A DNA stretch of 64,000 nucleotides from Membranipora membranacea. Taxonomy: Eukaryota; Bryozoa; Gymnolaemata; Cheilostomatida; Membraniporidae. The stretch is taken from NCBI GenBank assembly GCA_914767715.1, contig OU612065.1, forward strand, positions 38,502,001-38,566,000. The letters run 5' to 3'. The position numbers and the translations under genes were made by a program. The notes beneath the pieces are model-generated. The model was given only the letters and a program-made list of their open reading frames with translations. It did not search any database and had not been told where the DNA came from. The number at the start of each line of letters is the position of its first letter. The stretch's first letter is position 1. Of the stretch, positions 12,270 through 25,898 are shown in pieces.

Positions 12270-14040
12270 GTTTCCTGCAAACACAAGTGAGAAATTACAA
12301 ACAATCTTGCTACGCATATCATAATAATTCCATATGATTTGAGAAGGAGGCTTGGCAAGGAACATTAATTCTGTTTATTGTGGATAACATTCACAGTCAG
12401 TGAGACTGAGACTGTCAGTGGTGTGACATAAATTAATACTAAAATCTAGTAGTCATGGAGTTTAATTGTGTCTACCTTCTACATCAGTCGGAAAGCAAGA
12501 ACAGACAGTCCCTACAGAACAGCATGTATGTTGCGTGGATTTGAGAGTGTAATAACAGATTATGTCTGAAGTAGGGTGTAATTCCTGATAAGGATTTTTT
12601 TATCTGAATAATGGACTGATTGAATCAGCATTGAAATTGAATGAACTCCCTCTTCATTGGACTACAACATTGTTATGTAAAATGACATCTTAGATGCTTA
12701 CAATAATCAGAGATGGTCTTAGCTCATGTGTTTTGAAATCCAAACTAAAATGGGGGAATCTAGACTACAATAAGTATTCCCCCTAGATATGTAAATGACA
12801 AACCAGATTTGATCAGAGAAAGAAAGTTTTTTTTCGAATAACATGTGAATTTAATAATAGTTGAAAACACTCCCTAGTTCTACAATGAATAAATTAGAAA
12901 GAATTTGACGTGAGATTTACCTGCGGTTTACAAACAAGATTTTAATTGACCTTGACATAGTTTGTAAATCATCACATATGTAGGTGCAGCAAGTTAGGGT
13001 ATAAGAAGGAAAATTCATAAATGTAAATGTCCATGAATTAGGATATTAATCTAAACTGTGAAAAAGAGAAAAACAGGTTTGTTTCAACTTTTACCCACTC
13101 AGTGTTTGTAACAGCCAAGTTAACCGTAGACAATAAACTTAGACAACTTAAGAGTTAGTAGAGCCAGAGAGAGTCGGTAGTTAGTAGTAGACAAGTGTGA
13201 AGTGACCAAATCATATAAAATAAAGAAACAAAATGAACAATTAATTAATTTTCTCTTATTTATAAACAAATTATAATTTAATTGATTGTTTCTTAGCCAT
13301 GTTCATGTTGTGGAAATTACAACAAGGGCTTAGGCATTAGTATTATCTAATGTTTATAAAAGGTGTCATTATCATATATTAGATTTGAGTCACTGGTGAA
13401 TTTGTGTTATGAATGAAGTCTCCCATTGTTGTTGTTCATTGTCTTGTGGTCCCCTCTAGTCTGGGCAGGCTGTATGGGGGGGGGGGGGGGCGTACATGAC
13501 AAGTACCCCTATTTGGAAAGGTAACACAAGGTATTTTGGCTAGTTTCTCCATAATAACAGACGAACCTATAACCACCCCTCTTCTGCAACTAAGAGCTTT
13601 ATGAAATGTTTTGCTTGTATTACTGTACCACTTTGTCCATGAGAACAAGATAAGGTCTGGATTTCAACCAATCATGACCATTTGATTGAATATAAGAATT
13701 TTCACTCAATGTAACTCTTTAAATTGCTTCTGGGGCACAAAATTCTTTGACAGCCGGGCCCTGTGTCGTGACGGCGGGAGGTTTACAGAGTTGCCAAAGT
13801 CTGCGTGCTAGATATGGAGCCCAGCCAGCTTGTCATGTATGGGTAGGGGACAGCCTTGGTAAATCTTTATAAAGGTCACGACACCGACTTATCTATAATT
13901 TTCATAATTTCAGATTTGACCTGGATATGGGTCCAAAAATGTTGTTTGTATCATAATTTTACCGGGTTAGCTGGGTCAAGCATAGTATATTCCCAACATA
14001 CTAATATGCACTGATTACTTCTTACATTTAAGACATAACA
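12270..14040. other. TGS1/RSRC1 divergent intergenic interval
   Basis: About 1.77 kb between divergent start codons. It must hold both promoters and any untranslated first exons (a TGS1 acceptor-like TTTGCAG lies just upstream of its ATG). A run of 15 G lies at 13476-13490. A somewhat GC-richer, CpG-containing stretch near 13750-13790 could be the RSRC1 core promoter. No other gene seen. Confidence 0.5.
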
Positions 14041-17000
14041 ATGGGAGGATATAGCTCAGATGAAGAACACGATAGGAGGCGGAAGAAAAAGTCTAAGCGC
14101 TCCTCTAGGTATCGCCTTTTTATTACTCAATATCATTTATTGGTCTTTTGATCTATTTGAGTAGGATAAAAACATTGTGGCCACAGTGCTGTTTCAGTGG
14201 TTATGCATCATGCCCTAGGATCATAGAGCAATGAAAATTTACCTATTCTAGAAGTCTACAATTTTATAATAATTTGGTTTGAATTTGTTGCAAGGTCAAG
14301 GTCAGGCAGTAATGATAGCAGGAAATCTAAGAAATCAAAGCACAAAAAGAAAAGATCTCGGTCTCGCAGTAAGAGGAGGCACCGTAGTAGATCAGATAGC
14401 AGAGACCGTTATCACAGGTCGAAAAGTAAGCGCTCGAGATCTCGTGAGAGATACAGGTCTAGATCCAGATCAAGAGGTATGAAAATGAAAAAATTATCAT
14501 CATAAGCAGTCCGTCGAGTCAAAATGACTGTTATAGTTTAAGGTCTCCGGATCATAGTTCTCCATGCAGTTCGATCTTTAGCTGCAGCCTCAATGAGTAT
14601 ATATTTCCAGGTTATTTTCATGATCTCTCTCAGGTACCTCATCATATATGCACTTAGTTTATTGCAATCAAGTAATACCACCAAAAACGACTGTCAAACT
14701 AAACTGGCTTAACTTCATCATAATATAGGTGTGACTATCTTTGTAATTATTAGTGCATATATTTTTAAACCATGTGGTTACAAAGGGCGACATAGGTCAA
14801 GGGAGAGGTCCTATGAAGAGAGAAGATCCCGCTCTAGAGGCAGAAATAGATCAAGGAGTGATTCCACTGAGCGGTACAGCAGCAGCAGACGTAGACGCTC
14901 TAATTCTAGTACCAGAGGAGCTAGTCGAGACCACAGGTACATTGCGTAAAGCAATATTGATTGTATGTGCAGGTATACAGCTATTGTGATTTAGATTTCC
15001 ATTCCATATCTACACTTAGATATTTCAATGCAAATAATATGACTTGCAAGTGGTTTGGGAAAATGGTTTATCCTTCAGATGCCTTAAACCTTTGCCAAAA
15101 CAATTTATAAGAAAATATGCGCTGGCAGTTTGATTTCACTTGCTACTTAGCTATTGCTTATTATGAATTGCAGTTCCTCTCGATCTGAAATAGAGAGTAT
15201 CAGTAAAAGCTTTGCTGACATGGTGAGTTATTGATTTTAGTAACTTCTGTGCCGAAAAGCTGCTTATCAGCATCGACCTGTGTTTTTGCCCTGTATAATT
15301 ACCACCAACAACCGTCCCATGTGTGTTGAGAATTCTACTATATTCCAATTGCTCCGATTGCTCCAAATCTGTCGTTGAACTCCCGTGTACAAAGATATAA
15401 GTGCATGAAAAATTCCAACTCTCCACTGAGCCTAATAATTCAACAGTTCTAGAATAAACGTAAGATCCAACTCTTGTAAACCATTTTGTGACCAAGGAAA
15501 GGATAATCATGCTGAGTCCAAAACAGACCTTCATTTAAAGGCCAATAACAGTTGTTATACAGGTCTCATTGTGATATTTCTCTCTCTATCAGCATAAGCT
15601 CAGTCAGCAGAAAAGATTAATACTAGATTAATGCAGAGGTAAATACTCGCACCTTTTGAAAATAAAGACCATGGATATATCACTTCTGTAAGACAATTTC
15701 ATTCAAACCATGAACGTATGTGTTACTAAGATTGTGTTTTTCTTTGTTTTGCAGACTCCTGCAGAACAAAATCAAGCTCGAATGCAGCTGGCAATCGAAA
15801 AAGCGAGTAAGTCATTCTGTAATTTCTCTGTCCCCTTAGGAAATTCTGCTCGATGTGAATTTGCCTCCATAATATTGAAATTTAAAATTCAGTCAATTTT
15901 TTGTATGTACTTAGTCATAGATTTGGTCATCTCTGCAAAGAACCAGCGGCAGTGTTCTGCAGTTTTGACGTTTATCAAAACACCCGATAGAGATCCGGCT
16001 CTACATTTAATCCTTCTTAACATAGAATCAAGCAGAATCTTTAAAGTTTAGCTTGATGTATTGTAATGCAAAGGTTATCAAGCTTATAATAGCAAAAGTT
16101 TTGATTACCGTTTTGATGACAATGGAAGTGGTGATTACTGTTTTTAGAGGCAGCAGATGAGGCTATAAGACAGAGACATGGAATAGATGATGATGAACCT
16201 GCTGACACCAAGAAACGGCAGCAGGATATCAGAGATATTGAGAATGAGGGCTTCTCTCAACAAACCTTCTCTTCTAATAGAAACACAAGCACTAAGAAAA
16301 AGGTCAGATATTCATTTCTCATTTAGTGTAAAGTTTGGTCACTCCATTGTGGGATGATATAATTTTAGTCAAGCAAACAACTGATTGTACATCTGTTTTT
16401 GATGACAATGCTGACCTGCCTCCTCATATGATTGGGAGTTGCCCCAACATTGAAGCTAGGAGGACAACTCAAATTAATAGCAGAGTGTGGCGCGTAATAC
16501 TGCAACCTGTAATCAGTGTCTAAAACTCCCGGAGAAACAGTAACTCACATATCATTTGGGGAATGGTGCATTCAGTCACACTTTTTTAAGTTTGTTGGCA
16601 GATTTATGATATTTTCAGCTAAAACATGTTTTATAGGACAAAGCCTCTGAATTAGCCTTCGGAACGTCACTAGACTATGTGAAGAAAAGTAACAATGCCT
16701 CCGTTGACTCCGACTCAATAATGCACCCGAGGGTAAGTAAGACAATCTCTAGTTTGGTAATGGGGCCGCGACAATCCTATATAAAACCATAGATGCTCAA
16801 AGTAAACGTTTTCATATTTCCTGGCTGCTATGTGATAAAGTGTAATGCCACTGGCAAACCACCACCAATTCACAGATACAAACTAGTAATACTTTAGACT
16901 CTCCCCGTGTTCCTGACTCATCGATAGAAACAATAGCAATCTTATCATGTTTGGATAGTTCTCAGCTTGACAGAATGATAGCCAATTTAATAACAATATT

Positions 17001-17094
17001 TGCTTTGCTTTAGCTGTCAGAAGATGAAAGTATACGAAAGATGAGATGGCATGAAAAGCTGAAGAAACTGAGAACTAAGTTTTCCGGATCATGA
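14041..17094 (+). CDS. RSRC1: RSRC1 (SRrp53-like) arginine/serine-rich splicing factor
   Basis: Eight exons: 14041-14108, 14295-14476, 14786-14936, 15174-15222, 15755-15806, 16148-16302, 16637-16732 and 17014-17094. Together they give 834 nt, 277 residues and a TGA stop; human RSRC1 is a little longer. RSRC1 is a nuclear SR-related protein acting in constitutive and alternative splicing. The protein opens MGGYSSDEEHDRRRKKKSKR and then has an RS domain of about 110 residues rich in RS dipeptides. After this comes the conserved C-terminal half: TPAEQNQARMQLAIEKA, AADEAIRQRHG, IENEGFSQQTF, a short acidic linker and WHEKLKKLR near the end. This order is what identifies RSRC1 rather than another RS protein. 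The exon 2 acceptor has two in-frame options 6 nt apart (14295 or 14301). The gene is tail-to-tail with SPATA22, with 667 bp between stop codons. Confidence 0.88.
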
Positions 17095-17761
17095 GATATA
17101 TGGCTCATGCCGACTGTAGATATGTATATTGCAAGAGTGGGTGTTAGGCTATACTGGTCATTTTCATTATTTGGCTATTGTTTGCATTTCCCTGGCTTGC
17201 AAGGTTGCCTGAATTTCCCAATTTTAAAGTTTCACAAAAAGTATTTATAGTGAAATATAAATGATATATGATGTATTCAGCACCGATTTAGTAATGTACA
17301 ACATGTTGATTTAGTTATTATTTACTGTACCGTGTAACAGTTAGGGGTATTCCCAACTGAGGAAATCTCTTTAGCGCTTTGTTATTTTGTGTGGGTTGGA
17401 ACATCAATTTTAATTTGCCACAATCATAATATTGTAATGTTCAATAAGATACAACAAAAAGCAATATAAAACGAAATAATATAATATAATACAATATAAA
17501 ACGAAATAATAACGGGTAAATCAACACAAAAATCTCCAACTGGAACAATTATTTACAAAATGTGAAAAATAATCCGTGAGGTAAAACGAAGTGCAGGTAT
17601 AAAGAGTTGAATACTTATAAAAAAACAAACTGAATAGCAAATTAATGTATGTGGTGATATTTTCTTCTGAAGGGAACCCACAATTCCATGGCTGTACTCA
17701 ATATTCATAGTATCGCATACCCTGCTTTGAAATTCAAAAACTAACTTGTTACCGTAAAGTC
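17095..17761. other. RSRC1/SPATA22 convergent 3' interval
   Basis: It holds both 3' UTRs. It is AT-rich, with a small tandem duplication near 17463-17510 (ACAATATAAAACGAAATAAT-like unit twice). No additional open frame or RNA gene was recognised. Confidence 0.5.
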
Positions 17762-20700
17762 TCAATACTCATTCTTGGACATATCAAACCTTTGTAAAGA
17801 TTTACTGTATCCCTGTACAAACTTCATAGCATGAGATTTCTCATCACCGGTGGCCTGTCTCACTGATATACACTGAAACTGTCCCGCCTTCATGTCAAAT
17901 CTACCTATAACCCTGTAATAAATAAAAGATCTACCATTAACCCTGTAATAAATATCAAATCTACCAACAACCATGAAATTAGTATTATTTCAATAATTAT
18001 GATATAAATATATTTAGAATAAGGGCTACTTGATCATGTGGACAGCTGACCGACCCAACTTTATCCTCAATCATGATTTTTATGTATTTTTTTACTTCCT
18101 ATGATCTTGTTTTCATACACAAGATTTGACTTCTATGCCTTAGCACCGAGGAATTGTGTAGCATTCTGTCTTTGTTTCATTCTGATGAAGTACTGGTTTC
18201 ATAAAAATTGTGAAGGATAAAACTAATCCAATTGTTATAATCTACTCTGGAAAATGACCACATTGTCCTGAGAGCTTTATTGAGAAAGTTATCTTTTTTT
18301 CTAAGTTTCAATACTCACCTAACGCTATCGCCATTCACTATGGTAGGAACATCTTGATCCTGCAAGCAACAAAGGTCAAATTATAGTATTTAAGCTTGCG
18401 CTACAGCAATCGGTACAAAATTTGATATAACAATTTTATGAGAGAAAACATATTGTTTTAGAGACTTGTACCGCCCAGTTTTGTTCAGATGTTCATTTTA
18501 AATGTTTGATGTTTTGAACATTATTATAGTACTTTCTTTGAACTCGTTTGACAACACACAACTTACCATACAATAGAAGTTACACTGCAAGCTCACAGCT
18601 TTACCTTTGATGAGAAAAACTATCTTGTTTTCAAAGTAATCCAGCCCGTTTACCATACCTGAATTTAGAAAATATATATGTATAATATGTATATAAAATA
18701 TCTATTTTGTTATGACGCGCAGAGCTTGTACCTGTTGTGATACTTGCTTGACATTTACATACCAGGGCTATCGAGTCTCAATATGTACACATGGTATGGG
18801 ATTTATCTCCTTTATGAATGAGAGAAGACAATCAACTCTAGGATGAGCATAAACATGTACTGGCGGAGGGAACAAACTTGTTCTACATATTGTTGTGGGT
18901 CTCACTTATGGTCTAGAATTCTCACTGCCTGCTTTTGAGCTGTATTGAGAAAAATACACTAGGTTGTTTCAAGGTTTCCATGACCCTTGATAAACGTAAA
19001 TGATTGTAATGTGACATATAACTAATAGTTCTTATTTCAAATTAATCACTCACCAAAAACCTCGAATATAAGAGGGTTACTATCTCCCAGTGAGTTAATC
19101 CAGTAATGTATACCTTCAGCTGTACATGATATCACTCTCAGTGACTTCTCAGCAGCTTTAGAGAGGGGGCCTGTGAAGCCATACTGAGTACCAAGCTATG
19201 CAGTAATGAAAGTATGAAGTATCTGTATCATGCAATTACCCGCCGAGCAATATGTGGGATCAACAAAATCACATGTAATTTATATAGACAAAATATCAAA
19301 AAGGAACCACACTAGAGAAAATAAAGAAGACTAGACCAACCTTATGTGATGAGAGTTTCTGATTCTGCCTTGAAATGCTAGGTTTATTCTCGCTCTGAGG
19401 ACAGCTGCCTTGATTTCTCCAGTCACTGGTAATCACTCCTCTAGGACCCTGCTGGAATCTGGGGCCGCATACTCTGTTACCCGCTGGTGGTATCCAGTTT
19501 TGACGAGGCTGATTCCATGATTGATTAGCTATGGGTCTGGATGACAGTCTCATCAGTCTCTTCTGGGAGGTTCCATTACTCATTACAGGTCTGCTTTGTG
19601 GTTGTGAGGGGCGATTCTCAGATCTCGCTGTTTCCCTCTTCACAAAACTAAACCTACTAGCAGTCTGTGAGTATGTCTCTTGGTTAGGAAACTCCTGCTC
19701 TTGTTTTGTGTACTGCTGAGGAGAATTTTGTGGTGACTGATATCTCGGATTCTTTGGTTGATATTGAGAACCATCACTATACCTATGCTGTGTATTTCCC
19801 TGCATATGAGGACCTCTTCTCGGATTGTTATCACAATGTTGACCTTGACCCTGAGGATATCCTTGTCCGTTACCGCTGCAGTCATGCATACCCACATCAG
19901 GCTGACTGTTAGTCTGATTATCGGCAGACCATACTGATGAAGAGAGGTTCCTATCCTTCCATGACTGGTATGATGTTCCACTGTAACATCAGATTAGGAT
20001 CAGTATTATTGTTTCAGGATAGGTTACAGGTACTTATTACATGGAAATCACTCTTGTCCTCAAGTGTGAGGAATAAATCAAAACTTTCTACTTACTTAAA
20101 AGCAACTTCAAATTTCATATAAAATTTTGATTATTCGAGCCTTAATAATCATTTTAAGAAGTTTTTCCATCATTCATGTTGGCCCACTAGATGAGGTTTG
20201 ATTGAAAGTGCTATTTCTAGTAGCCACCCTTCAACTGCGAGCTAGGATCTCCAGTTTCAGGCATTCAAATCATAATTAATCTAGGCATGAACCACACTGC
20301 TTGCAGACCAGCACTATCTATGGTTGTTATCTCTGCGCCAGAGCGACAGCCACGATGATGTCTTAACATTTTGCTAACTTTCGCCTATCTGAGGTGGGGT
20401 TAAGTTTTGAGTTATGACACTCAGCCAATGGAATAAATTCAATTGTCATGGTACAAAGACGACAACCCGAATTGATTGGTGGATGTGGGTTAAGGGGGCA
20501 CACCGTAGAGGTCACTTACTGGACATTTATAGCAGGTTTACATTAAAGTCATACCGGTTGCCGGTCATTCCTGCACCAGTGATTTAGGAAGAGATCTCCC
20601 AAACTATTCATCTATACAATCAGGGAGTTTATAGTTGCTACTTTTAGTTTTTGTTACACATGAAATCTGCCAGAATTTATCTACCTGATAAGCTCATGAA

Positions 20701-21107
20701 TTGAAATTACGTAACCAAACATTGCAGCCAAATAATATTTGAGAAGAACAATTGTATATCACCTACCATCCTGCCTGTGTCTGCTGTGTCTTCCAAGGAT
20801 TTTGAGTCAGTCCAAGATCATAAGGGCCTAAAGTAATTGAGAATACATCAATAAAGCGATTGAGAAACCTGATTTATTATTTGAGCGTTAAGTCTTGTAC
20901 GTGTGTAATGTTTTTATACATCGCATGTTGAATGTGTAGCTCATTTGAATTCATATCTATACTGCTGCAGTGACTGCGAATACAACGCATAATTATTAAC
21001 TGAAGGGAATAAACCTGTGCTGAGAACAGATATGGAACGAGCGTACCTTGATTTTCTGATGGCATTAGAGAAGAATCGGAGTTCCAACCATTAGCATTCC
21101 AGCTCAT
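17762..21107 (-). CDS. SPATA22: SPATA22, meiotic recombination factor (MEIOB partner)
   Basis: Seven exons: 21107-21047, 20827-20767, 19980-19341, 19195-19054, 18658-18567, 18359-18319 and 17912-17762. They sum to 1,188 nt and 395 residues, close to vertebrate SPATA22. SPATA22 forms a complex with MEIOB that binds RPA-coated single-stranded DNA in meiotic double-strand-break repair. The identification rests on the C-terminal OB-like domain: LRVISCTAEGIHYW, PLIFEVFG, VFLIKGKAVSLQCNFY and RVIGRFDMKAGQFQCISVR, which parallel SPATA22 motif by motif. The first ~240 residues are a poorly conserved Q/N/S/P-rich region, mostly in the 640-nt exon, with repeated Gln- and Asn-rich runs. The start is uncertain: the first exon extends open to an acceptor at 21115, so an additional upstream exon may carry the true ATG. 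The gene is head-to-head with Scratch across about 2.9 kb. Confidence 0.85.
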
Positions 21108-21115
21108 ATTTCCGT

Positions 21116-24002
21116 CTGCAACAGAAAATGTATATTCTGTGACATTGGATCCTGGGGATTGCAAGCATGCGCATTGCCCAAGCCCCAAGTTCACATATCA
21201 ACACCCTTGGGGCCAGAACCACCAAATGGTGGTTGACACTGTGCTTAGGCAAAGTACATACTTTCGAGCCCTATCTTAGCTAGGTGACCATGCCACAGGC
21301 CTTGTACTGTCATCTCAACAGTCAATATTTGGCTCCCTCTCTCCCTCCTGGTATTTTGTCGTGGGTTGTTGTTCTTCATCATGAAATTTTTACATTACAT
21401 ATATTATATATCAAAAGAGACAATGAAGCATAATGATAAAGAGCCAGCATGGATGGGAGGACTCATCATACTCATAGATAGATAGATGAGATAGAAAAAT
21501 TAACAATAAGCACAAGTAACAATGACAAAAAGCCTGTCAAGACAGGCTAGTGCAGACCCAGGCCAGGTTGGTTTGGCATTTTTTTAAGCTTTTGTTTTAT
21601 TTAGAACCATTTTCTCAAAGAGAGGGTGGTAGTTCAATTGACTTGTTGAGAGCTAACCTGAGACATGTCACTTATTTATGGAAGAGGAAAGTTGGAGGAA
21701 ATTTGGCCAGCCAGAAGGCAGGCAAAAAAAAATTGTTTTTTTTTTTTTAGCTAGTAGGTAGAACTAGAAGACAAATAAATATTAAATATTAAAATAAAAT
21801 TTACTTCCCAGTAAAAACCTGTCCCTTGTTCATTCACAGGGATAGGTGGGTAGATGAGGATGGATTGAAAAGAGAATATTTTTTCTTATTCACTCCTCCC
21901 CTCCAACCACCAAAGTCCAGTGCTATGGAGCCAGGGAGTTTGTCCCAAACTCCCTGATGGAGCCTAAGCCTGGTAATTTATTTAGTTGCCAATCCCTAAT
22001 TTTCCTTCTGCTTAAGAAATTGACACGTAAATATCTGTGATCAATCTTATAATGTGCATTCTTATGTCTATTGCAGATTAAGCTCGGCAATTGGTTGATC
22101 AGATTTGGCTAGTCCTCAAATATGAAACCAGGAGTTATCTTGTCCTAGAGAGAGGAAATGACAACTCTCATGTTGTTTATGAAGATTTTGGTCTCATAAT
22201 TTGGTTCTTATGTGGTGAAATTGAATGTCTATTGATATTGAAAGCATGTTTCAACAGCCTTTTTTGTGAAAGTTTTCTTGTTTACTATATTTTTCCCGTT
22301 GAATTCCATATCGGGAATAGCATCATTGGCTTTCTTTTGCCAAATAATGGGCATACCAAAAGAGCTGGTCCCTAGTATCATTCTAGAAAAGCTCAAAATC
22401 ATCGACGTTTCAGGGCTGTAACAATGATTCTTAACATAAATCAAAATTTGATAACGGATGTTGCGCTGAATGTCTTTCAGTCTAGATATCTACATTTACA
22501 TATCATAAATATTATGTGCAGAAGTTTATATTAAAAATTCAATAAGGATGACAAAGAAAAGGAGATACATGGTGTTTGAACAAGAAGTTGGTATGATGGA
22601 AGTTTGCCCACTCCTAGCACTCCCTGCTCCTAATAAAGCTCCCAATTAGAATGGTCATAAATGAATGCTGCTGTCATACTTTTATTATGATTATGATTTG
22701 ACACACTTTATCTAGTTTCATAGCTACTTATCAGATGTGGAAAACATTTACCATTAACTTCAAAAGATCTACTTGTTTTCCATATTATGAAAGATTGATC
22801 CACCGTAAAGAATAAATCACAAAATTTTGTCTTACAACAGCATTTTTTGAGCTTTATTATAGCTTATCACCTTTCAAAATGAGAAAATGTCAAAGACCAA
22901 GACAATAATAACAATAACAATGGATTCATGTGATATATCATTTTTAAGGATAGGTCTTGCTTGAGCTATTTGTAGTACTTTGGAGTACTTTTCTAAACAG
23001 TCTGACTGTATTGGTATCTTGACTGAGGGAGGTGGTCCATCAGGGTGAATAATTGGTCAAGATATGAGCTCCAACACTGCACTATTAAGCGGGCAAATCT
23101 CAGGCTGGTCTTTTTTGCGTACGTAACCACTACGGAGGAGAGTGGAAAAGGAACAGAGGCAATGGACATGAACTAAGGATGAAGTTTGTGTAAAACATGT
23201 CTGCTTTGATAATGTGTAATATTTCCTAACTAAACACAGTTAATTTGAGTCAGAGGGAAATATAATTTATTGGACATTTTACTACTGGTTATTGAAAGAT
23301 GTTTGATGCAGTAGGGATATATTAAAGGCTCCACACAGATTCATTTTATTATGATTTATTTATTATGATGGAGGCAGAGACCTTGATTATTTTAATAAAT
23401 TCATATTCCACCATAATGACATTCACTTCTTGATAATGTGCAAATATACAGCATGGCATGATTTCTATCATCTACAATGAGAGAGTGAGCTGTAGTTATC
23501 AAATCAATAAGCTTCATTGATGCCAACAGGTGTTTGTGACATATGCCATCAAAATCCGTCCAATGAGACAAGAGCAGGTCGCGTGCCATCCCCAGAGATG
23601 CAACAAAACATTCTAATAATAATGTGTGTTTACAATAACTAAGTGTGACAAAGCAACAAGCTACACTGTAACTGTGTAGTGTGCAGGAACTAGAGATCGT
23701 AATCTAATTCATTAATATTATTAAAGCCCGGAGTTAGATATGGATTTCCAAATGAAGAGACACACTTGAGATGGTTTGTGTAGGCATATGGTGTACACAG
23801 TCCTTGATGATGAGAAATAATAAAACTCCGCCTCAATTATTGATCCACCCGAGTCAATACTATGCTGTCTCCTACAAGATAATCACAAATATATATCCTA
23901 CAGGGACCGGCAGCAGCAGGTGGTTTTCAGCGGTTTAAATGCTGACCTGGAATCAACGAGCAAGCATCTACGCATTTCATAACTGTAACTCAGAGCAGAA
24001 GC
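21116..24002. other. SPATA22/Scratch intergenic interval
   Basis: About 2.9 kb with no recognisable gene. It probably carries the Scratch promoter and neural enhancers, and possibly a SPATA22 5' exon. A short perfect hairpin (AGCCTGTC-AA-GACAGGCT) is at 21531-21548. An open frame at 22091-22375 has no recognisable features. Confidence 0.4.
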
Positions 24003-25898
24003 ATGCCGCGCTCTTTTCTTGTCAAAAAAGCAAAGTTTTTACCATCTCAGAATAGGAGCAAAGACAGTACAGAGCTTACACATCTCCAGCCTTCACCGAC
24101 TAAGTACTGGCCAGTCGGTCACAGGTATCCAGATATCAGCTTGTTACAGCAGCAGTATCTCATCAACTTTCACAGCACAATAACCAGAGCTGCTAACCTT
24201 TATGGTGAGTTTTCTTTACTACTCTTGAAGTTCACATTCATTACAGTAACTTCAAGTTCAACAAAATAATTGAAATACCAGATAGCTTAAAACTAAACTA
24301 ACTGGAACTTACATTAAATAATGACAGCAGAGTTCAAGCCGCTTGAAGCCCAAGCGAAAGGGCACGCCGGTTTATCATGTCCCCATATGGCAGTGACGCC
24401 ATAGAAAGGAATTAAAAGATCATTCTGTACCTTAGTAAAGAATAATGTACTTGGATCAATTTTTTTGAGTTTCATCATAATATTGAGAATTGTTTTCCAA
24501 CATTGTCTGTCAACCTGATACTTTCTGGATGTGAATATATGGAAATTCAATATTGATAAAATTGCTGTCAGGTGCCAGGCTGTGCGTCTTTGTGACCTGT
24601 TGATGTTATGAACAGCAACTTGTTGCATCCAAAAATCTATTAATGGCCATTGTTCCTTTGTTAAGTTAATAATTATCCAAGTTACCGATAACTATAGGCT
24701 TAGAATGGCAACTATTGTCTGACTTGCACGCCAGATTATTGGCATCAGATTGGTATGTCAGATTTGTTTGTATTCCCGATGGCATAGTTTTTCAAAAACA
24801 GGATTGATAAACCAAAGACTAAAAAATGCTACAAAATGAGTTCTAAACTGTAGAATTGATGTCAGATTCTTACCGGAACAAATTAGCATATGGTGTAATT
24901 TTGTACTTTGCGCTTAGCATCCAAGATGCTGCTTTCTCGAATTATTGATTGAATTTGTCAACAAGTAGTTATTGCAACAGAGTGTATATAATTGCTGATC
25001 AGAAAATAGAACAGACAAGCATTTAGACTAAAGCCTCGACTAACTGATAGCTAACACAGCATGGTAAAACACCAGTTGCTTTATTGATCCAGCGAGCAAC
25101 AATGTTTGCCTTCATCTTCATCCCTGTGCTGCCTTGAAATGTTTCAAACAAGTGGATATTCCATTAGGATAATTGGTTTAAATTGTCTCTACAGCTAGCA
25201 GTAATGATCAGCCGATAGATTATAGCACAAAGAAAAGCAGCAACAAGGAGGAGAAAGAAGAAGAGTGTCTGGTAGTAGATGAGGAAATCTTTGTGAGCAG
25301 CCCTGAGAAGTGTGAGGTGTCAAGTCCAGAATCCTTATCACCGAAAGACATCGCATACAATACCTTACTAGCAACTGATGGAAGATCAAGACGAAGAAAG
25401 CATGCTAAACAGCACACAGAGGAAAGTACCCCTAAGTTTACCTGCAGTGAATGCGGGAAACACTATGCCACCTCTTCCAATTTGTCACGCCACAAACAAA
25501 CCCACCGTAGCATCAACAGCAATCAGGCAAGGAAATGCCCTCATTGCGATAAAGTTTATGTCAGTATGCCAGCCCTTTCAATGCATGTGCTAACACACAA
25601 ACTCAAACATACCTGCGATATCTGCCAAAAAGGTTTTAGCCGCCCTTGGCTGCTTCAAGGTCACATGAGGTCACACACCGGAGAGAGACCTTATGATTGT
25701 ATCAACTGTGGAAAGAAGTTTGCCGACCGGTCAAACCTTAGAGCTCATATGCAGACCCATGCATTGGATAAGGAGTTCAAATGTGATAAATGCGGCAAGT
25801 CGTTTGCAGTGAAATCCTATCTGTCTAGACATATTGAGACATCATGTCAGAGCACTGAAGATGCTAGTGATGACAGCAGCAGTGTGTCATCTAACTGA
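24003..25898 (+). CDS. SCRT: Scratch-type Snail-superfamily zinc-finger repressor
   Basis: Two exons, 24003-24204 and 25195-25898, spliced GTGAGT...CTACAG; 301 residues. The protein starts with a perfect SNAG repressor motif, [10 protein letters not shown] short linker follows, with QPIDYSTKK just after the splice junction. Five C2H2 fingers fill the C-terminal half: finger 1 [20 protein letters not shown], finger 2 [17 protein letters not shown], finger 3 with [14 protein letters not shown], finger 4 with [14 protein letters not shown], and finger 5 ending H-x4-C (C2HC type). Finger 1 ([14 protein letters not shown]) and the ARKCP...KVYVSMPA stretch are Scratch hallmarks, and Snail/Slug differ there. 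Scratch proteins bind E-boxes and repress transcription, mainly in neurons. The protein ends in an acidic/serine tail ([12 protein letters not shown]). The start choice is unambiguous because the SNAG motif must be N-terminal. Confidence 0.96.

Noticed and set aside
15151-15534. 127-codon open frame on the minus strand inside an RSRC1 intron
   Set aside because: No recognisable domain. It overlaps the opposite-strand RSRC1 exon 15174-15222, and the composition looks like random open sequence.
22091-22375. 94-codon hydrophobic open frame between SPATA22 and Scratch
   Set aside because: No motif, no good start context and no neighbouring exon. Hydrophobic open frames are common in AT-rich DNA.
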